Counted from the first letter of the stretch, positions 22,393 to 34,768 are shown. The stretch is DNA of 64,000 bases from Buxus sempervirens (GCA_947561395.2 OX387193.1:28390276-28454275), one strand, 5' to 3'. Translations and numbers: made by a program. The notes: generated by a model not told the origin, from the sequence alone.

Positions 22393-23277
22393 CTATTTTG
22401 ATAAAATCTCTACCATATTCTTGAGACGTTGCATTTCGACCTCCACTTGTTGCATGTGCTGCTGGACATGCTCTTGCACCTGTTGCTACATGTTCTCCTC
22501 CAACGATTTTACTTTCTCCCTCAAGGCAGCCATCTCTGGTGCATCACTGGATGGTCTACCACACACATCACATGTCTGTTTGTCGGATGACTCTTTCCAA
22601 TATAACATGGAGTCATTTGGGCATGCATCAATTTTATCATATTTTAATCCCAAATCTGAAATAATCTTTTTCATTTTTTAATATGTATCCGGTAAAGTTG
22701 ACCCTTCAGGTAATATTTCTCTAAATACATCAAGAAACATAGTAAATCCCTTGTTACTCAACCCATTGAGGCATTTGATGTGAAATAGTTTAACCATAAA
22801 AGATAACTTTGTATACGTCTTACATCCAGGGTACAACTCTTGTTCACCATCATGTAGCAATTCATAAAATTTTTCAACACCCACATTAGGACAACTATCT
22901 ACATCCTCAGATGGACATTCTCTTTGTCCTTCAATATTTTGAAATCCATAGGCATCACGTAACATTGTCTCCATTTCATCAATGGTATCATTTTCATTAG
23001 TTCCATCATCTACCGTGTTATTTGTTGCAAGAGTGCGATTATCTATTTCTTCCCCATGAAAAACCCATATGTTGTAATTTTGATCAAATCCATTCAATAT
23101 AATATGGATGAATGATGTGTCCCTATCCTGATAGAAAACATTGTTGCACTTTGGACATGGACACCTTATCTTCCCATTCAAGGTGGCTCCACGAGCAAAT
23201 GCTAGCTCAATAAATCCTTGTACTCCTTCTCTGTAATCTACACTAAGCCTTGATATTTGAATCCAACTTCTGTCCAT
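22393..23277 (-). pseudogene. tnp2: CACTA TNP2 transposase, internally deleted and fused
   Basis: The ATG is at 23277. The first ~80 residues are the transposase-associated domain (MDRSWIQISRLSVDYREGVQGF, CPCPKCNN). TNP2 N-terminal sequence follows (FYELLHDGEQELYPGC, NGLSNKGFTMFLDVFREILPEG). A TAA at 22680-22678 precedes LGLKYDKIDACPNDSMLYWKE. The sequence then jumps to a coiled-coil tail (MAALREKVKSLEENM, QQVQEHVQQHMQQVEVEMQRL) of the kind found at the C-terminus of the second CACTA protein. A TAG lies at 22488-22486 and the end is at 22393. The catalytic core of TNP2 is missing. This is a deletion derivative that could not catalyse transposition. Confidence 0.85.
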
Positions 23278-23450
23278 GATATTATATATTGATAAGAGAT
23301 TACTTGTTTATTACAAAAGATGTGTTTCAATTAGATTTTCAAATGGAATATGCTTGGTTTTTATTAGCTCCATTGCAATATTAAACGTTGAATCCAAAAT
23401 GTGAAAACCAGAATTTTTAACAGCAAACATGCAAGTTTTATAGTCACAAT

Positions 23451-24554
23451 CAGGGGCGGCTCAAAGGGGTAGGCCACTAAGGCCACCGCCTAAGGCTCCC
23501 AACTATGAAGGCCCCCCCACTAAGGCAAATTTTTCCCAAATTTTTTTTTGAGAATTCTAAACAAGGGTCACTTTTTAAAAATATTTATAAAAACAGTCCA
23601 CTAAGATGCCAAATTGCAGAAAAGGGCCACTTTTCATTGATAATAAAAAAAATCCATCGAAATTAAATTACAAGATCACTTTTCAAAAATAATTAAATTT
23701 TAGGATCACTTTACTTGGGACACAAGCACATTGTACATGAGATGGGACGCAAACTTCTTACATGGGACACAAGTTCATTTTACATGGGACACAAGCGCAT
23801 TTTATGTGAGATACGAGCGCATCATACGTGAACACAAGTGCGTTTTGGCTCTAATAAAATGGCGTTATTTTTAAAATTTTAAAAAGTGACCCTTCAGGTA
23901 ATTATTTTTGAAAAGTGGCCCTTTTCTACAATTCGGCATCTTAGTGGACTGTTTTTATAAATATTTTAAATGGTAACCCTTTTTCATAATTTTCCCTTTT
24001 TTTTTGGTGGACCCCACCCCTCACTAAGGCTACCGCCTAAGGAGTAAAGCCCCCCAATTGCTTTCTCTCTCTCATTTTTTATAGAAACCGATTATTTTCT
24101 CTAAATCTTTTTTAAAAAAGGGAAAAGGGGGCTTAGGGTTTTTATCTTTTGTGAAAAACAAAAGATCCATATTCTCACATCTATCTTGGCTTCTTATTTG
24201 CTTATGAAATCAAAGAAGGACATTGCTATTGAGTTTGCCTTTAGACCGATATTCGAGTGCACGTTACTAATTTACCGGAAGAGGTCTCTGACCATTGAAT
24301 GTTGAAAGCAAAGGTGTCGTTACCCATGCATTGAGGCAAAGTACCAATAGGGGGCCCTGATCGCTTTAACGGTTTAGCAATTTTATCTATCGAAAATGAT
24401 TTATTGGCTAAACTTGAATACAAAAGTTTAATTAGAAATTTTGTATCTAAAAAGGCAAGACATAAATTATAGTTTAATATTAAATTTTTTTTAATTAAAA
24501 GGCCTCATTTTTATGACCTTGCTTAAGACCTCCAAAAAGTTTGAGCTGCCCCTG
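23451..24554. mobile_element. Non-autonomous hAT element with 8-bp target duplication
   Basis: Terminal inverted repeats CAGGGGCGGCTCAAA and TTTGAGCTGCCCCTG (14 of 15 match) bound 1,104 bp. Identical gtcacaat copies flank it (23443-23450 and 24555-24562). The inside holds a long inverted repeat and two copies of an 'actaaggcYaccgcctaagg' segment (23489 and 24023). No transposase is recognised. Confidence 0.92.
23564..23980. repeat. Foldback (inverted-repeat) insert inside the hAT element
   Basis: Arms of about 73 bp at 23564-23636 and 23909-23980 are near-complementary. The centre has about six diverged copies of a ~27-bp motif (catgggacacaag...). This looks like an independent foldback MITE; its target duplication was not found. 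Confidence 0.65.
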
Positions 24555-24562
24555 GTCACAAT

Positions 24563-26400
24563 ACATGGGTATCTCAAAATAGAGGGATCGAGGACTAACC
24601 TTGGCCTCAACCTTGTGATTTCAAACTCAATATCTTTAGCTTTAGTATCTAAGAAATACTCGATGATGGATTATATGTTGAGCATTTCCATAACTGGCAA
24701 TGAAGAGGAATCTGCTAATTCAATAGAATACATTGGAATCAATGAAACAAGCTGTTTATTAATGGGAGTTTTGAAGCAGATGCGGATTTTCACTAGCAAT
24801 GGAAATGTTTTTGTGTCTCAAACATGTTGAGTGTCTTTTCAAGAAAAAAATCATGCTAAACTAATTGTATTCCTGTTGCAACTATCAAGAGAAAATCTAG
24901 TTTCTAGGTGATTTGAAAGGCATAAAAACCAGCAATTGATCACTTTCATGCTTAAAGCATTCTAATGTTATTTAATATCACAATCAACATCTGAATCCCC
25001 TCTTTTCCTCTGTTAAATAGTATAGAGGAAAAAGCAATATAGTTTCAAAGAAAAAAAATGTGTTAGGCATGCTTAGGAACTATCAGAAACATGTATGTTC
25101 AGGCATAAGCAAAGATTTTATGGAGTCAAAGAAACCACACCACTACCTAGAAACATTACAATCCCGCAATAAAAATTATTTTAGGCATACTTGGGAACTG
25201 TTAGAAACATGTCTGTTGAGGTTGAAGAAAATCTTCCATGGATGCAAAGAGTCTACCAAGCCAAAAGATAGCCTGTTGCTAATTGAGCTCCAAATTCTTT
25301 GTGTACTTGTATTGCGTACCAAAAATAAAAGTCAACATTTTAGTCTCTGTTTTTTCCCCCCTTCCCCTTCTTTGTGTGTTGATGGGCAATAGGATGAAGA
25401 GGAATCACATTTTCTTCAGCAATGGTGTGCTTTCTTACACTGATTTTTTGTTGTAAATTGTTTCTTTCTGACCTGAACATCAAGATGGGGCTTAACTATT
25501 GGGTTTGCTTCACTGTATCATGAGCTTTGTATTATCTAGGAACAAAATTTGTGGGCTAAAATAGAGTGAGAAGAAATAGAAAAAATTATGGCTTACAGAG
25601 ATTGTTCCAAAATCTTAAAACATTTTCCGTTCATTAATTGATCAATTCTAGAGAAGATATTTGGAGTAAAAGAAGGAGAGACAGTAGATCCAAATCAAAT
25701 ATGTTGGAGAAATTTATGATAGCAAGTAAGTGATAGCAACAGAAAGAGGACTAAGAACATAGTTGTAAGAGTTCCCCTTAAATGAGTCATGATCCACATT
25801 ACAATCTATATGTGGGAACAAGTGTTCAGATAATGACACCATTTGCTATGCTTATTCCCATAGAACAAATGCAAATCTGCAAATTTGCCTACTCTTCCCT
25901 TTATCTAAAAACTCAGTATGTGAACTATGGTGGACTCGATTCAAACACAAAAAAGGGGATGAAATTTATGCTAATTAAATTATTGGAGTTTTGAAGTGTC
26001 ATCCTATGGTATTTATGCTAATTAAATATTGGAGTACATCATTCCAAAATCACATGATTTGGTACTTCATTGGTTTTCGTCCTCCACATGCCACATTGTT
26101 AAACTAAGTTGAACTAGGACTTCTGATCTGTTCTATCAAGCTTGGCGAGAAATAGATTTTTCTCTCTCAAACTATTTCCTAGTTTCATCTGCATCGGAGA
26201 AAAAACATATTTGATCTGGAAAATAAAAGAGCATACATGGAAATGGATGTTTTGTATCACCAAGTTTATGGATTTATCGCCAATAAAAATGGAATAAAAA
26301 TTTTTTTTCAGATCAAACAAAATAAAACAACATTGATCAAATGAAATAAAACAACATTGACCAAGCATGAAGACATTGAACAACCAGAAATGATGAAAAT
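24563..26400. other. CACTA 5' region without recognised genes
   Basis: No supported coding sequence. An imperfect direct repeat of about 70 bp occurs at 25060-25130 and 25181-25250 (both with ttaggcat-ctt-ggaact-agaaacatgt). A poly-C run of about 28 bp is at 26411-26438. Confidence 0.4.
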
Positions 26401-26406
26401 CGTTCA

Positions 26407-26437
<31 letters not shown>

Positions 26438-26689
26438 CAAAAGGAACAAAAAATTAGGGCTTAAAATTCCTCTAACCTCACAAAGAGAGCATTCTCCTTC
26501 GTCGCAACTCCTTGAGAGAAAACTTCGAAACAGATCTCTATTAAGTCACCGGAACAAGTCGACAAAACACGAGAAGGCGTTGATTTAAGTCACTGGAGGT
26601 CAGCAACTAATCAGGAAGCTTTGCCAGTAGTCGGATGAGTTGGAAGCTCGAATCGATGTGCAGAAGAAAAGAAAACGGCAGAGAGAGAA

Positions 26690-26895
26690 ATGCAAAGTCG
26701 CTCGGGAGAGATGAAAATGGTAGAGAGAAATGCAATGGAAAAAAATAGAGAGAAATGCAAAGTCGCTCGGGAGCAATGAAAACGGCAGAGAGAAATGCAA
26801 AGTCACTCGAGAGAGATGAAAACGGCACAGAGAAATGCAATGGAAAAAAAGAGAGAGAAATGCAAAGTCGCTCGGGAGAGATGAAAATTGGAAGG
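26690..26895. repeat. Minisatellite near the CACTA 5' terminus
   Basis: Repeats of 'gagagaaatgcaaagtcgctcgggagagatgaaaa' alternate with 'gagagaaatgcaatggaaaaaa'. Two minus-strand frames of about 100 codons cross it, but their hydrophobic repetitive products come from the repeat itself. Confidence 0.7.
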
Positions 26896-27404
26896 GCTTC
26901 CATCTATTAGCGGCGGCCACTTAAAACGATTTACGGCGCTTATAAGAATAAACGCCGTTATTAAGTAATAAAATCTAACCCACTACGGGTTATTGGGGCG
27001 TTCGGGTCGGGGGCGCCCCTATATATGTTATTACCGGCGGTTTTTCTAAAACGCCGGTAAACTCGCCTCTAATTCACCCGAATTTTTGTAGTGCGTGTTT
27101 GTCTTTGTGTTATGCTGATAGTGCTTAAAGCACCATTCTTCATAGGGGTATAATAGGGGCAAAAAGGCAAAAGTTCCAATGCATGCCTCCGCATACATTC
27201 ACACACATAAATACATACATGCACATGTAAATGCATGTGTGTGTGTGCGCATGTATAACCGTGCATGTGTGTTTATTGTAGCATGAAAAAGCAGCCACAT
27301 GATCTACAATTCCTAGTACTGGAAATAATTCTAGAAACAATGCCAATAAAAAAAAGTAATTCTAGGAAAAAACACTTTCAAAAACAATGTAAGTAAGCAC
27401 TAAC

Positions 27405-28791
27405 CATTAACATCAAAGACTATCTTCTGGTTGTGTCTATGTCGCCAACAATGAAGTAACCCAAGGACAATGATAATAAAAGAAGCAGAACCAAGGCTTG
27501 AGCCAAATTCAATGGCTATGTGATGGTTTTTGGTTACAGGTTGAGATCAAACTGGTAAAACACAGATTGCTTTACCTTAAATATGCATCCAACAAATTTC
27601 ATGAAGAAGTGCCAACAAATTAAATGCAGACACAAAATACGTACAGGTAACTTCATCAAAGAAACCTCTAAGAGAGTCTGATGGGAATGAAAGAGGCTCC
27701 GCAGACATGGAACAATTGTTCTCAGAATTCAGCCGACAAATTATATGGTTTCCTATAAATCTGTAGAAGGGAGGAAATTTTTGGATTAGAGAGAGAGGTG
27801 GGATGGGGGGGCACAGTGAGAGAGAGAGAAATCATAACCATAAAAAAATTAAAAAAGGAAACTACCATAAAATAGAATGTACAAACAACTTACTTGAATG
27901 TTCTTGCGGATATTTTTGGCAAGGAACCACTTAAATTGTATAAGAGAGGTCCTTACAAGCAATTTTAAATTAAATAATGATTTCACAAGTTTAAAGTATA
28001 CAGAGAATTAATATGGTTGGCAGTTTTTGAACAAAACAAAAGTAGAACAATGAATAGTAGGATACAGAGACATACACAAGGGTGAGACCTTCAATGTTCG
28101 ACAAAGATGCAGGGCAGGGTCCAGAAAGACTTGTTATTTAGTCGCCTAACTTGCTCAAAATCAGATAAAAAAAATCAGCATTAATTATTCATAACAGATA
28201 ACAATGATGCAGATTAACTTACTGAGATGAATAAATTTCTGATATGAAGACTATCAATATGACGATGATCACTCAGTTTCTTCCCTTGCTCAAATCATTG
28301 TAAAGATAACCAAATATACAGATAATTTAGGTTCTTAAGTTTCCCAACGAACTTGGTATTTCACCGGTGAACTTATTGTTTGAAAGATCAAGTGTTTGAC
28401 GTTTCTCCAGCTTCCCAGTGACGGCAGGAATCGGACCAAAAATGGCATTATATTTTGCAGCAACCTCTAAGAATATACTATGTTATGAGGATCAATGTTT
28501 CCTAGAGGTTTACTTTCATCTCATGATCTAGATCATGACTTTTGACTTTTAGCAAGAATAATCTATAAAAACTCTCGAAGTGAAAAACCAGAAAGATTAA
28601 ACTAACATGCGAATCAAAGAACGAGAGTCAAGAGCCCAACAAACATTTGACATGCTCAAAATTTTCTGATAAGGAAAATTGAAAGTAATTTCAACTAACA
28701 CAGATTGCAGATTACTGAGGTTTCCAACCGCTGCGGATAATGTCCCAGACGGAGAAAGAGATGCAAAGAACCCCTCTATCCAACTCAAAAA
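27405..28791 (-). pseudogene. NIK-type LRR receptor-like kinase pseudogene, exons 2-5
   Basis: Exons follow the NSP-interacting-kinase pattern on the minus strand. Exon 2 is 28791-28700 (SGTLSAAVGNLSNLQSV). Exon 3 is 28466-28320 ([33 protein letters not shown]). Exon 4 is 28145-28076 (SLSGPCPASLSNIEGLTLV). Exon 5 is about 27790-27405, with an NNCS...EPLSFP segment and a transmembrane helix (EFGSSLGSASFIIIVLGLLHCWRHRHNQKIVFDVN) ending at a GTTAGT donor in the family's usual place. Small indels break the frame at the start and end of exon 3 and in exon 4. The first part of exon 5 is degenerate. The kinase exon would follow but the CACTA terminus (27093) comes first. Intact members are plasma-membrane receptor kinases with roles in defence and development. 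This copy is dead. Confidence 0.82.
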
Positions 28792-29510
28792 CTGCAAACA
28801 AGTACACCAGATAGCCGTAAACCTTCTCTCCATGTTGTGCTTTCAGTATAGAGATCCACTCATTTGTTTCTCAAAACTATACCTTTTCTCCACTGGCCTA
28901 CTTAATGAATGCTAAAGTATGGTCGTGTGTTGACAAATAATTAAACCGGTTTGCTGATCGCTACACATGTCTGAATGAGGTATTCGAAGGATACTCCTGT
29001 TGGTTGTTTTCAAAATGAACAACAATATGTGAGTATGGACCATCCTCGTATGGTCCATATTTGATCTCTGAATCTACAAGTTTCGTGTTTTGAAGTTTTG
29101 CATATGCTTCAATTCTGGCACTTGGCAACCTAATGCTTAATGACTGGAACCTTAACTTCATAAGGAGAAAGATAGTAGGCGCACTCTTGGAACAAAACTA
29201 ATGATACTTCTCTGTCTGCATGTCCATATGCAGACAGAGAGGCCACCGCTCTTCAACGACGAATCAACTATCATTCATAATATACCATACCATACATGCC
29301 ATGCCATGTTATGTTTGACCGGTTCCTGGTAAGAAGAAGTTGCAGCTCCAAAGATAAACGACCCAAGGAACAAAAGTTACAAATTTCGGAACCTACAAGG
29401 TTATGGTCCAAACATATGATCAGAGAGGTTGATGAACTGAATTTTATTCATATAATAGTCTTACTCAATCAAACAAAGTGTTCAAATCTTCAAGGATCAG
29501 ATTGTCATAC

Positions 29511-29850
29511 CTCAACCTGCATTGCAGTGACTGCACATGGTTGATAATCTCATCAAGCATCACTGCCTTTCCAGTAATCTATAAGAATAATGAGAGTGTT
29601 GCAATTAGAAAGGAGAAAATAAGCGCTTTCCAAAATGAAAAAAACCTTCTTAAATTACCTTATTGCATCTAGGTACAACATCCTGAAGAAACCTTATCTG
29701 CTGGCAAATCTTTACGCTTCCCACCTTTTAAGTTAAAAGATTGCTATGTTCATACTCAAAGATAAATGGAAAATCTTTCTTTTGGAATGAATGACTTCAT
29801 CAGGCTCTTACATGAATGACTTCATCATTTGTAGCTTCTCCATTCTGGGA
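29511..29850 (-). pseudogene. BEE/CIB-type bHLH transcription factor pseudogene fragment
   Basis: Three exon remnants are on the minus strand. 29850-29786 reads NGEATNDEVIHVRA followed by two TGA codons, where two arginines of the basic region are expected. About 29727-29659 reads KICQQIRFLQDVVPRCNK up to a GTAATT donor. 29578-29511 reads ITGKAVMLDEIINHVQSLQ up to a GTATGA donor, with one base lost just before the end. This is the helix-loop-helix of plant bHLH subfamily XII (BEE, CIB, HBI), with exon borders as in that family. A possible following exon (FLLMKL) is at about 29180-29160. It lies on the same strand upstream of the NIK-like relic. It cannot encode a DNA-binding protein. Confidence 0.78.
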
Positions 29851-29924
29851 TGAATCTTTATATATATTGTTTACGAGGCTCTTGAATGTCCACCAGGTTC
29901 AGCTGTCTGAACCTATTTGTTATT

Positions 29925-29966
<42 letters not shown>

Positions 29967-32688
29967 TGCTCAACTTAAAAAAAATGGGTTTTATGCACAT
30001 GATACTGCTTAAAATGTTCCATTCAGAATTATGATGGTTTGCTTCAAAAAAATGATTTTGGAAAACGAAAAATTGTAGAAGACTTGTTTTCTATTTTGGA
30101 AAACGAAAAAAGGGAAGTAAACTACTTATACTCAAAAATTTATATTATAAGAATGCAATTATTCATCTAGTTACAACTTACAAATACGCTGGCCCCCTTT
30201 TTTTATTTTTAAAAAAAGAATTATAGTGCCCAGTAATATATCTATGGTGTTCAATGTGCACAAAAAAGAAATTTAAAAATTTAAGATTCTCAAGAGTCAT
30301 ATATTCTTGATCACAGCTCACTTGGAATAATTTCTGAATTATTAAAGTAAATAACACACCTAGCTGTTCATCATTTCATACTGGGCCTTCAAAAGTGCTA
30401 TGAATATTCATAATTTAGTTTACACATTAAAGGTTACAGCAATTTGTTTAACGAACTTATAATATTGTAGAAGTAATTCATAGCTTAAAGTTGTAATAAG
30501 CAAAGTTGATAATAGGTTAAGAAAAAATTCGAGAAAAGATATTAGTACCTTCACAAACCTATAGCTGTATCAAGTTAGGAGTTGACATGCTCTCCGCTGC
30601 CATCCCTAAAGAAATCCAGAAAAGAAAAGAGCAAGAAGTTAGTGATTATATCCACAAATAATTTCGTATTATTCACACATCAATCATGCTACTGGTTGAA
30701 AAAAGTAGTGAAAACTAAATTACTATTCAGATATATAAAATAGTACAAATATTTTTGAGAAACTCCATGTGGAGCAATAGAACTATGGTCAAGCAAATTA
30801 ACAACTAAATAAAATAATTAAGTTTCCTTCTATTTATTTGACCAACGAAATCAGACAGTAAGCATCAAATGAAGAAACATGTTCATAGACCGAGTGCAAT
30901 TGAAGAAATGACGATAGAAGAGTGCCAAGAATGAGTAGCCCTTATAAAAAGTTGATGAACGGAAATCCAGCTCATTATATTGTTGTTATTAAGCAATGAA
31001 ATTAAACTCTATAAAGAAATAAATTATATATAAGTTAAACTTGAAGCATTGACTTACGTGAAAGTGGATATTATAATAGTTTCTAACTTCCTTTTAGCCC
31101 TATACATGTAAGAGCACATTTACAAGGGTCAATCATTTCAACAGGATCAGCAATTAAATTACGAAGTCACCATTTATACATGAAATCAAAGCTACAGCTG
31201 AAGCAAGAAACTGGAAAAGAAAACTTCAAGTCAGTTTGGGAGGTTTGGAATGATCGTGATAACATTATTCTGGATAAGAATCAATACTGAAAACTCATGA
31301 CCTTCTTTTATGCTTCCTTCCTTTTACTGGTTAACTTTTCCTATTGTATTAAAAAATCCGATGATGAAAACAAAGCCAGAGAAGTTTGAAAAACTAAAAA
31401 AATGCAAAAAAAAAAAAAAACTTGATCTCAAATGCATATGCACACAACTATTGCTGTAACCATAAAAACTCCAGACTTGAATTACATACTCATCTTCTAA
31501 ACCACACAGAAGTAGCAAAAATTCTACACCTTTTCCCCATTGGCCTACTTAACCTGGTAATAAGAAATGAGAATATCATCATCACTAAGGATATACCAAT
31601 ACATTCTTTGGTGTGGAAAATTGAACAAGTAAAAGTCAAACGTTCTACTGGGTTGATCCTCCAACCTTTAGCAAGGAAGATGAAATTTTAACAACGGCCC
31701 CCCTTAACTTTATTGGGGACCCTTAGTCTTGGTGAACTTCCTGTTATTGAGCTTACCAAAAAAAAAACTTCCTGTTATTGAGGACTCTTAATCCTAGTGA
31801 ACTTCCTGTTCCGGTTGGAAGCAAATCTCACATTAGCAATTTTATGCCAAAGGTCAGCCTAGAAGATGTTGCAAATAGGGAATTCTAAATAATTAGATAA
31901 GAATTCGAGACATGCATGTAATCAAAAGCAAGGAAAAGTCAACTTTTTAGTTTTTTTGGGTGTTGATGGGCCTTTTGAACCTCAATTTTCATGTATCAAA
32001 TTAATACATCCGCCTGTTTTAGTTTATAGTTTTAAGTTGATGAAAAAAAAAAATTCTCATTCATCAAGAACCAGAAATTAAACTGAGCACTCAGCAGATA
32101 CACAACCAAACAATCGCTTAATATTAATGATGTATTTTTATTTATTTATCAGAGAGCCTGTACCAATGTTGACTACCTTAAATCCAATAAATGATGCAGA
32201 AACCAACTATCATTCAGCTGCAACTATATTTTTGGCCCAGGAACACCAAATGTCGTACTAAACTCTCAGCTCATGAATCTATATTCTCTGCCTACTTTCA
32301 CTACTAACAATATAGTTTGAAATAAACTCAACTAAGCTCTAATTGCAACAAAATGTAGAGAGCACATAAGAAAGTGATATCGTTAACAAATACATTCAAT
32401 TCATTAAAGGAAACAAACTGTGAATTATTGTAAATGAAAGCAGCACCCTAAACCACATGCTTCTTAGTCAAATGAAATTCTAAACCACATGCCTCTTACT
32501 CAAACAAAACTCTACAAGATAAACACCAAAAACAACAACACAAGAAAAGCATTCTAGTCAACCTCTTAAAGAGATGGCACGTCACCAGAGGTAGCGGCAA
32601 CATCTTCGGCAGTAAACTAACGCTTGCATTATCAGCATGGAGCACGGCCTTTGGCATTATGACCATTAACAAAATCATCACAAGGAAA
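29851..32688. other. Region without recognised genes, next to element B
   Basis: A/T-rich, with no supported ORF. It contains a poly-T run of about 37 bp (29929-29965). A ~28-bp segment at about 31517-31546 (ccttttccccattggcctacttaa) recurs diverged at 28879-28906, upstream of exon 2 of the NIK-like relic. It may be old intergenic or intron sequence. Confidence 0.35.
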
Positions 32689-33200
32689 TGTGAGACATGG
32701 GAAAAAAATCAATTCAATGACTTTCCTAAATCATCACACGGGCTCAATAAATCAAGGAGTCACCACCATTCAATTTTAGGGTGTGAATGGACACCAAAAT
32801 AATCAAATAAAATAAATAATAAAAAAACAAAATTAGAGTAAAAATAACTCTAATTAAAAAATAAACCAAAGATGGGTAAGGAGATTAGGTTATGAATAGG
32901 GGAAGGTGTTAGGCACCCCTACTCATCCACACAAGGTGGTTGCCAAGTGTTGTTCATGTTTTAAAAAGGCTTGCTAATAAAAATCAAATCAAAAGTAAAA
33001 GCAAAAGTATAAGAAAAAATGTATGACTTTTCCATATGAATGATCTAATTAATTCTGGATCCTTCTCATGAATATACCATTTCTTGGGCTTCATGATTGA
33101 TTAAAATCAAGATAAAGAAAAACAAACCTAAAGTAAAAACTTCAAAAATTAGCTATAAGTTAAATCCTTGAAATCTAGAAAAAAAATTTATTTTTACGAA

Positions 33201-33710
33201 ATATTGAAGAATTGAATCTGAACAACCTAGGGTACAGATCTGGCCTAGATTTCTCATTAATTAAGAAATCTAATACCAAATACACCAATGTTGATGAAAA
33301 ACATCAAAAGGGGAGAGTTTAGACCATAGGGTCTTCTCTCAAAATTGAAAATAAACAAAAAATCACCTTGTAATATTGAAGAATAAATCAAAACCATCTA
33401 GGGTACAGATCTGGTCCAGGTTTTTCATTAATTAAGAGATTTGAACCAGATTCACCCATATTGATGAAAAACCTCAAAAGGGGAGAGTTTAGACCATAGG
33501 GTCTTCTCTCAAAAATCAAAACAATTCTAAAATCATCACCTAATATTGAAGAATAATTCAAAACCATCTAGGGTACAAATCTGGTCCATATTTCTCATTA
33601 ATTAAGAGATTTGAATCGGATTCACCCATATTGATGAAAAACATCAAAAAGTGAGAGTTTAGACCATAGGGTCTTCTCTCAAAAATCAAAATAATTCAAA
33701 AATCACCTCA
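33201..33710. repeat. ~171-bp tandem triplication in U3 of element B
   Basis: Units start with atattgaaga at 33201, 33373 and 33543. Each contains 'cctagggtacagatctgg' or a near copy and a hairpin: gagag-ttt-agacc-atag-ggtct-t-ctctc (33312-33340, 33482-33510, 33652-33680). Only the third unit has a change just outside the arm. Confidence 0.85.
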
Positions 33711-34070
33711 TGAAACCCTAGAGGTTACTTTAAGGCTTCTGATTCCAGATCTACCATATTGACCATGGCAGATCCAAGTGTAGGAAGGGAAAATTTTGAG
33801 ATTAAAAGAATGCCACATGGCAAAATCTCACAAAAGTGTGGACCCCATTTAGAGATAAATTCTTTAAATAAAATAAATAGAATTTTCTCTCTAAGATAGC
33901 TAATAAATTGCTTGTGGGTCCCATTGAAGAATTATCATTTTGATAATTTTCAAAATAAGTGAATTATCTCTAAATACTGATAATTCTTCACAAAAAATAG
34001 AGAATTATCTGCAAATTGTGATAATTCTCTCAAGAGCTTTAAATCTAGAGAGCTCTATCCTCCCAACATC

Positions 34071-34078
34071 TATAAATA
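34071..34078 (+). promoter_or_regulatory. TATA box of element B LTR
   Basis: TATAAATA is followed about 30 bp later by 'tcattcggagaacac', a plausible transcription start. The ~45-bp 'ctctgctgctctgaagac...gaactgaag' repeats (34140-34280) would lie in the transcript leader. Confidence 0.6.
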
Positions 34079-34687
34079 GAGCAGTTCTCTCTTCATTCGG
34101 AGAACACATAAAGTCTACAGAAGAAAAGAAGCAAATTTCTGCTACTCTGAAGACCTTAGCTCTAAAGAACTGAAGCTCTGCTGCTCTGAAGACTTAAACC
34201 CTGAAGAACTGAAGCTATGCTGTTCTAAAGACCTAAATCACTAAAGAATTGAAGTGCTGCTGTTCTGAAGATCCAACAAGCCTTGAAGACTTGAAGACTA
34301 AAAATTGCATTCAAGATCTGAAGATTCAAACATCCTGTCTCTGACACTCTCTACAGCCCAGAGATCTGCATCAAATACCAAAGTTTTTCTTAAGATCTTC
34401 AACAAGCCGAAGATCAAGCCAAAGACTTCTCCCCAAATCCAGCACAGATCTACACGTGGAATCCACCAGATCTACCACTTTATCTGCTTTTCGTGAAGTT
34501 TGGAAAACTGAAGACTGATTTGGGATCAAGCTATTTTAGCCCTCAAATCGAAGACTTTTTGAAGAAAAGAATCAAAGGAATCACAGAGATTTGTACCACA
34601 TTATTTTTAATAAGAAATACAAATTTATTTGTATTGGCACATCTGATCCGTTTGATTTCAAACGCAAAATTTGTGTATACAAATTTT

Positions 34688-34705
34688 TGGCACGTCCGGT
34701 GGGAC
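34688..34705 (+). other. Probable primer binding site of element B
   Basis: TGGCACGTCCGGTGGGAC starts six bases after the LTR end. Its form (TGG start, GC-rich) and position fit a gypsy PBS. I cannot name the tRNA with confidence. Confidence 0.55.
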
Positions 34706-34768
34706 CATCTCTGCCTTTCACCTCTTTTTTTCATCAAAGGAATTTCTGCAAGTTCAAAGTCAACATCC

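Larger units (their letters stand above)
20004..27093 (-). mobile_element. CACTA (En/Spm) transposon remnant
   Basis: On the minus strand the element starts CACTACAAAAATTCGGGTG at 27093 and carries GC-rich subterminal repeats (gccggtaa, acgccg) at both visible ends (20080-20150 and 26930-27070). A TNP2-type gene lies inside. Its other end was displaced by element A and lies outside the window. A hAT element (23451-24554) is nested in it. Confidence 0.75.
32689..34681 (+). repeat. 5' LTR of element B
   Basis: It runs from TGTGAGACATGG to GTGTATACA (1,993 bp). The first ~250 bp ('aatcatcacacgg', 'ggagtcaccaccattca', 'ggtgtgaatggacacc') resemble the PBS-proximal end of LTR A on the opposite strand. 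It carries a 170-bp triplication in U3, a TATA box at 34071 and a ~45-bp repeat just after it. Confidence 0.8.

Noticed and set aside
24241..24423. 60-codon minus-strand ORF in the hAT element
   Set aside because: Short, no recognised domain, and at the length expected by chance.
26600..26920. Two ~100-codon hydrophobic minus-strand ORFs
   Set aside because: They translate a minisatellite in two frames; the products are repetitive and have no start context or homology.
29296..29672. Plus-strand ORFs (64-82 codons) over the bHLH relic
   Set aside because: The minus strand carries the recognisable HLH sequence with splice borders; the plus frames are shadows.
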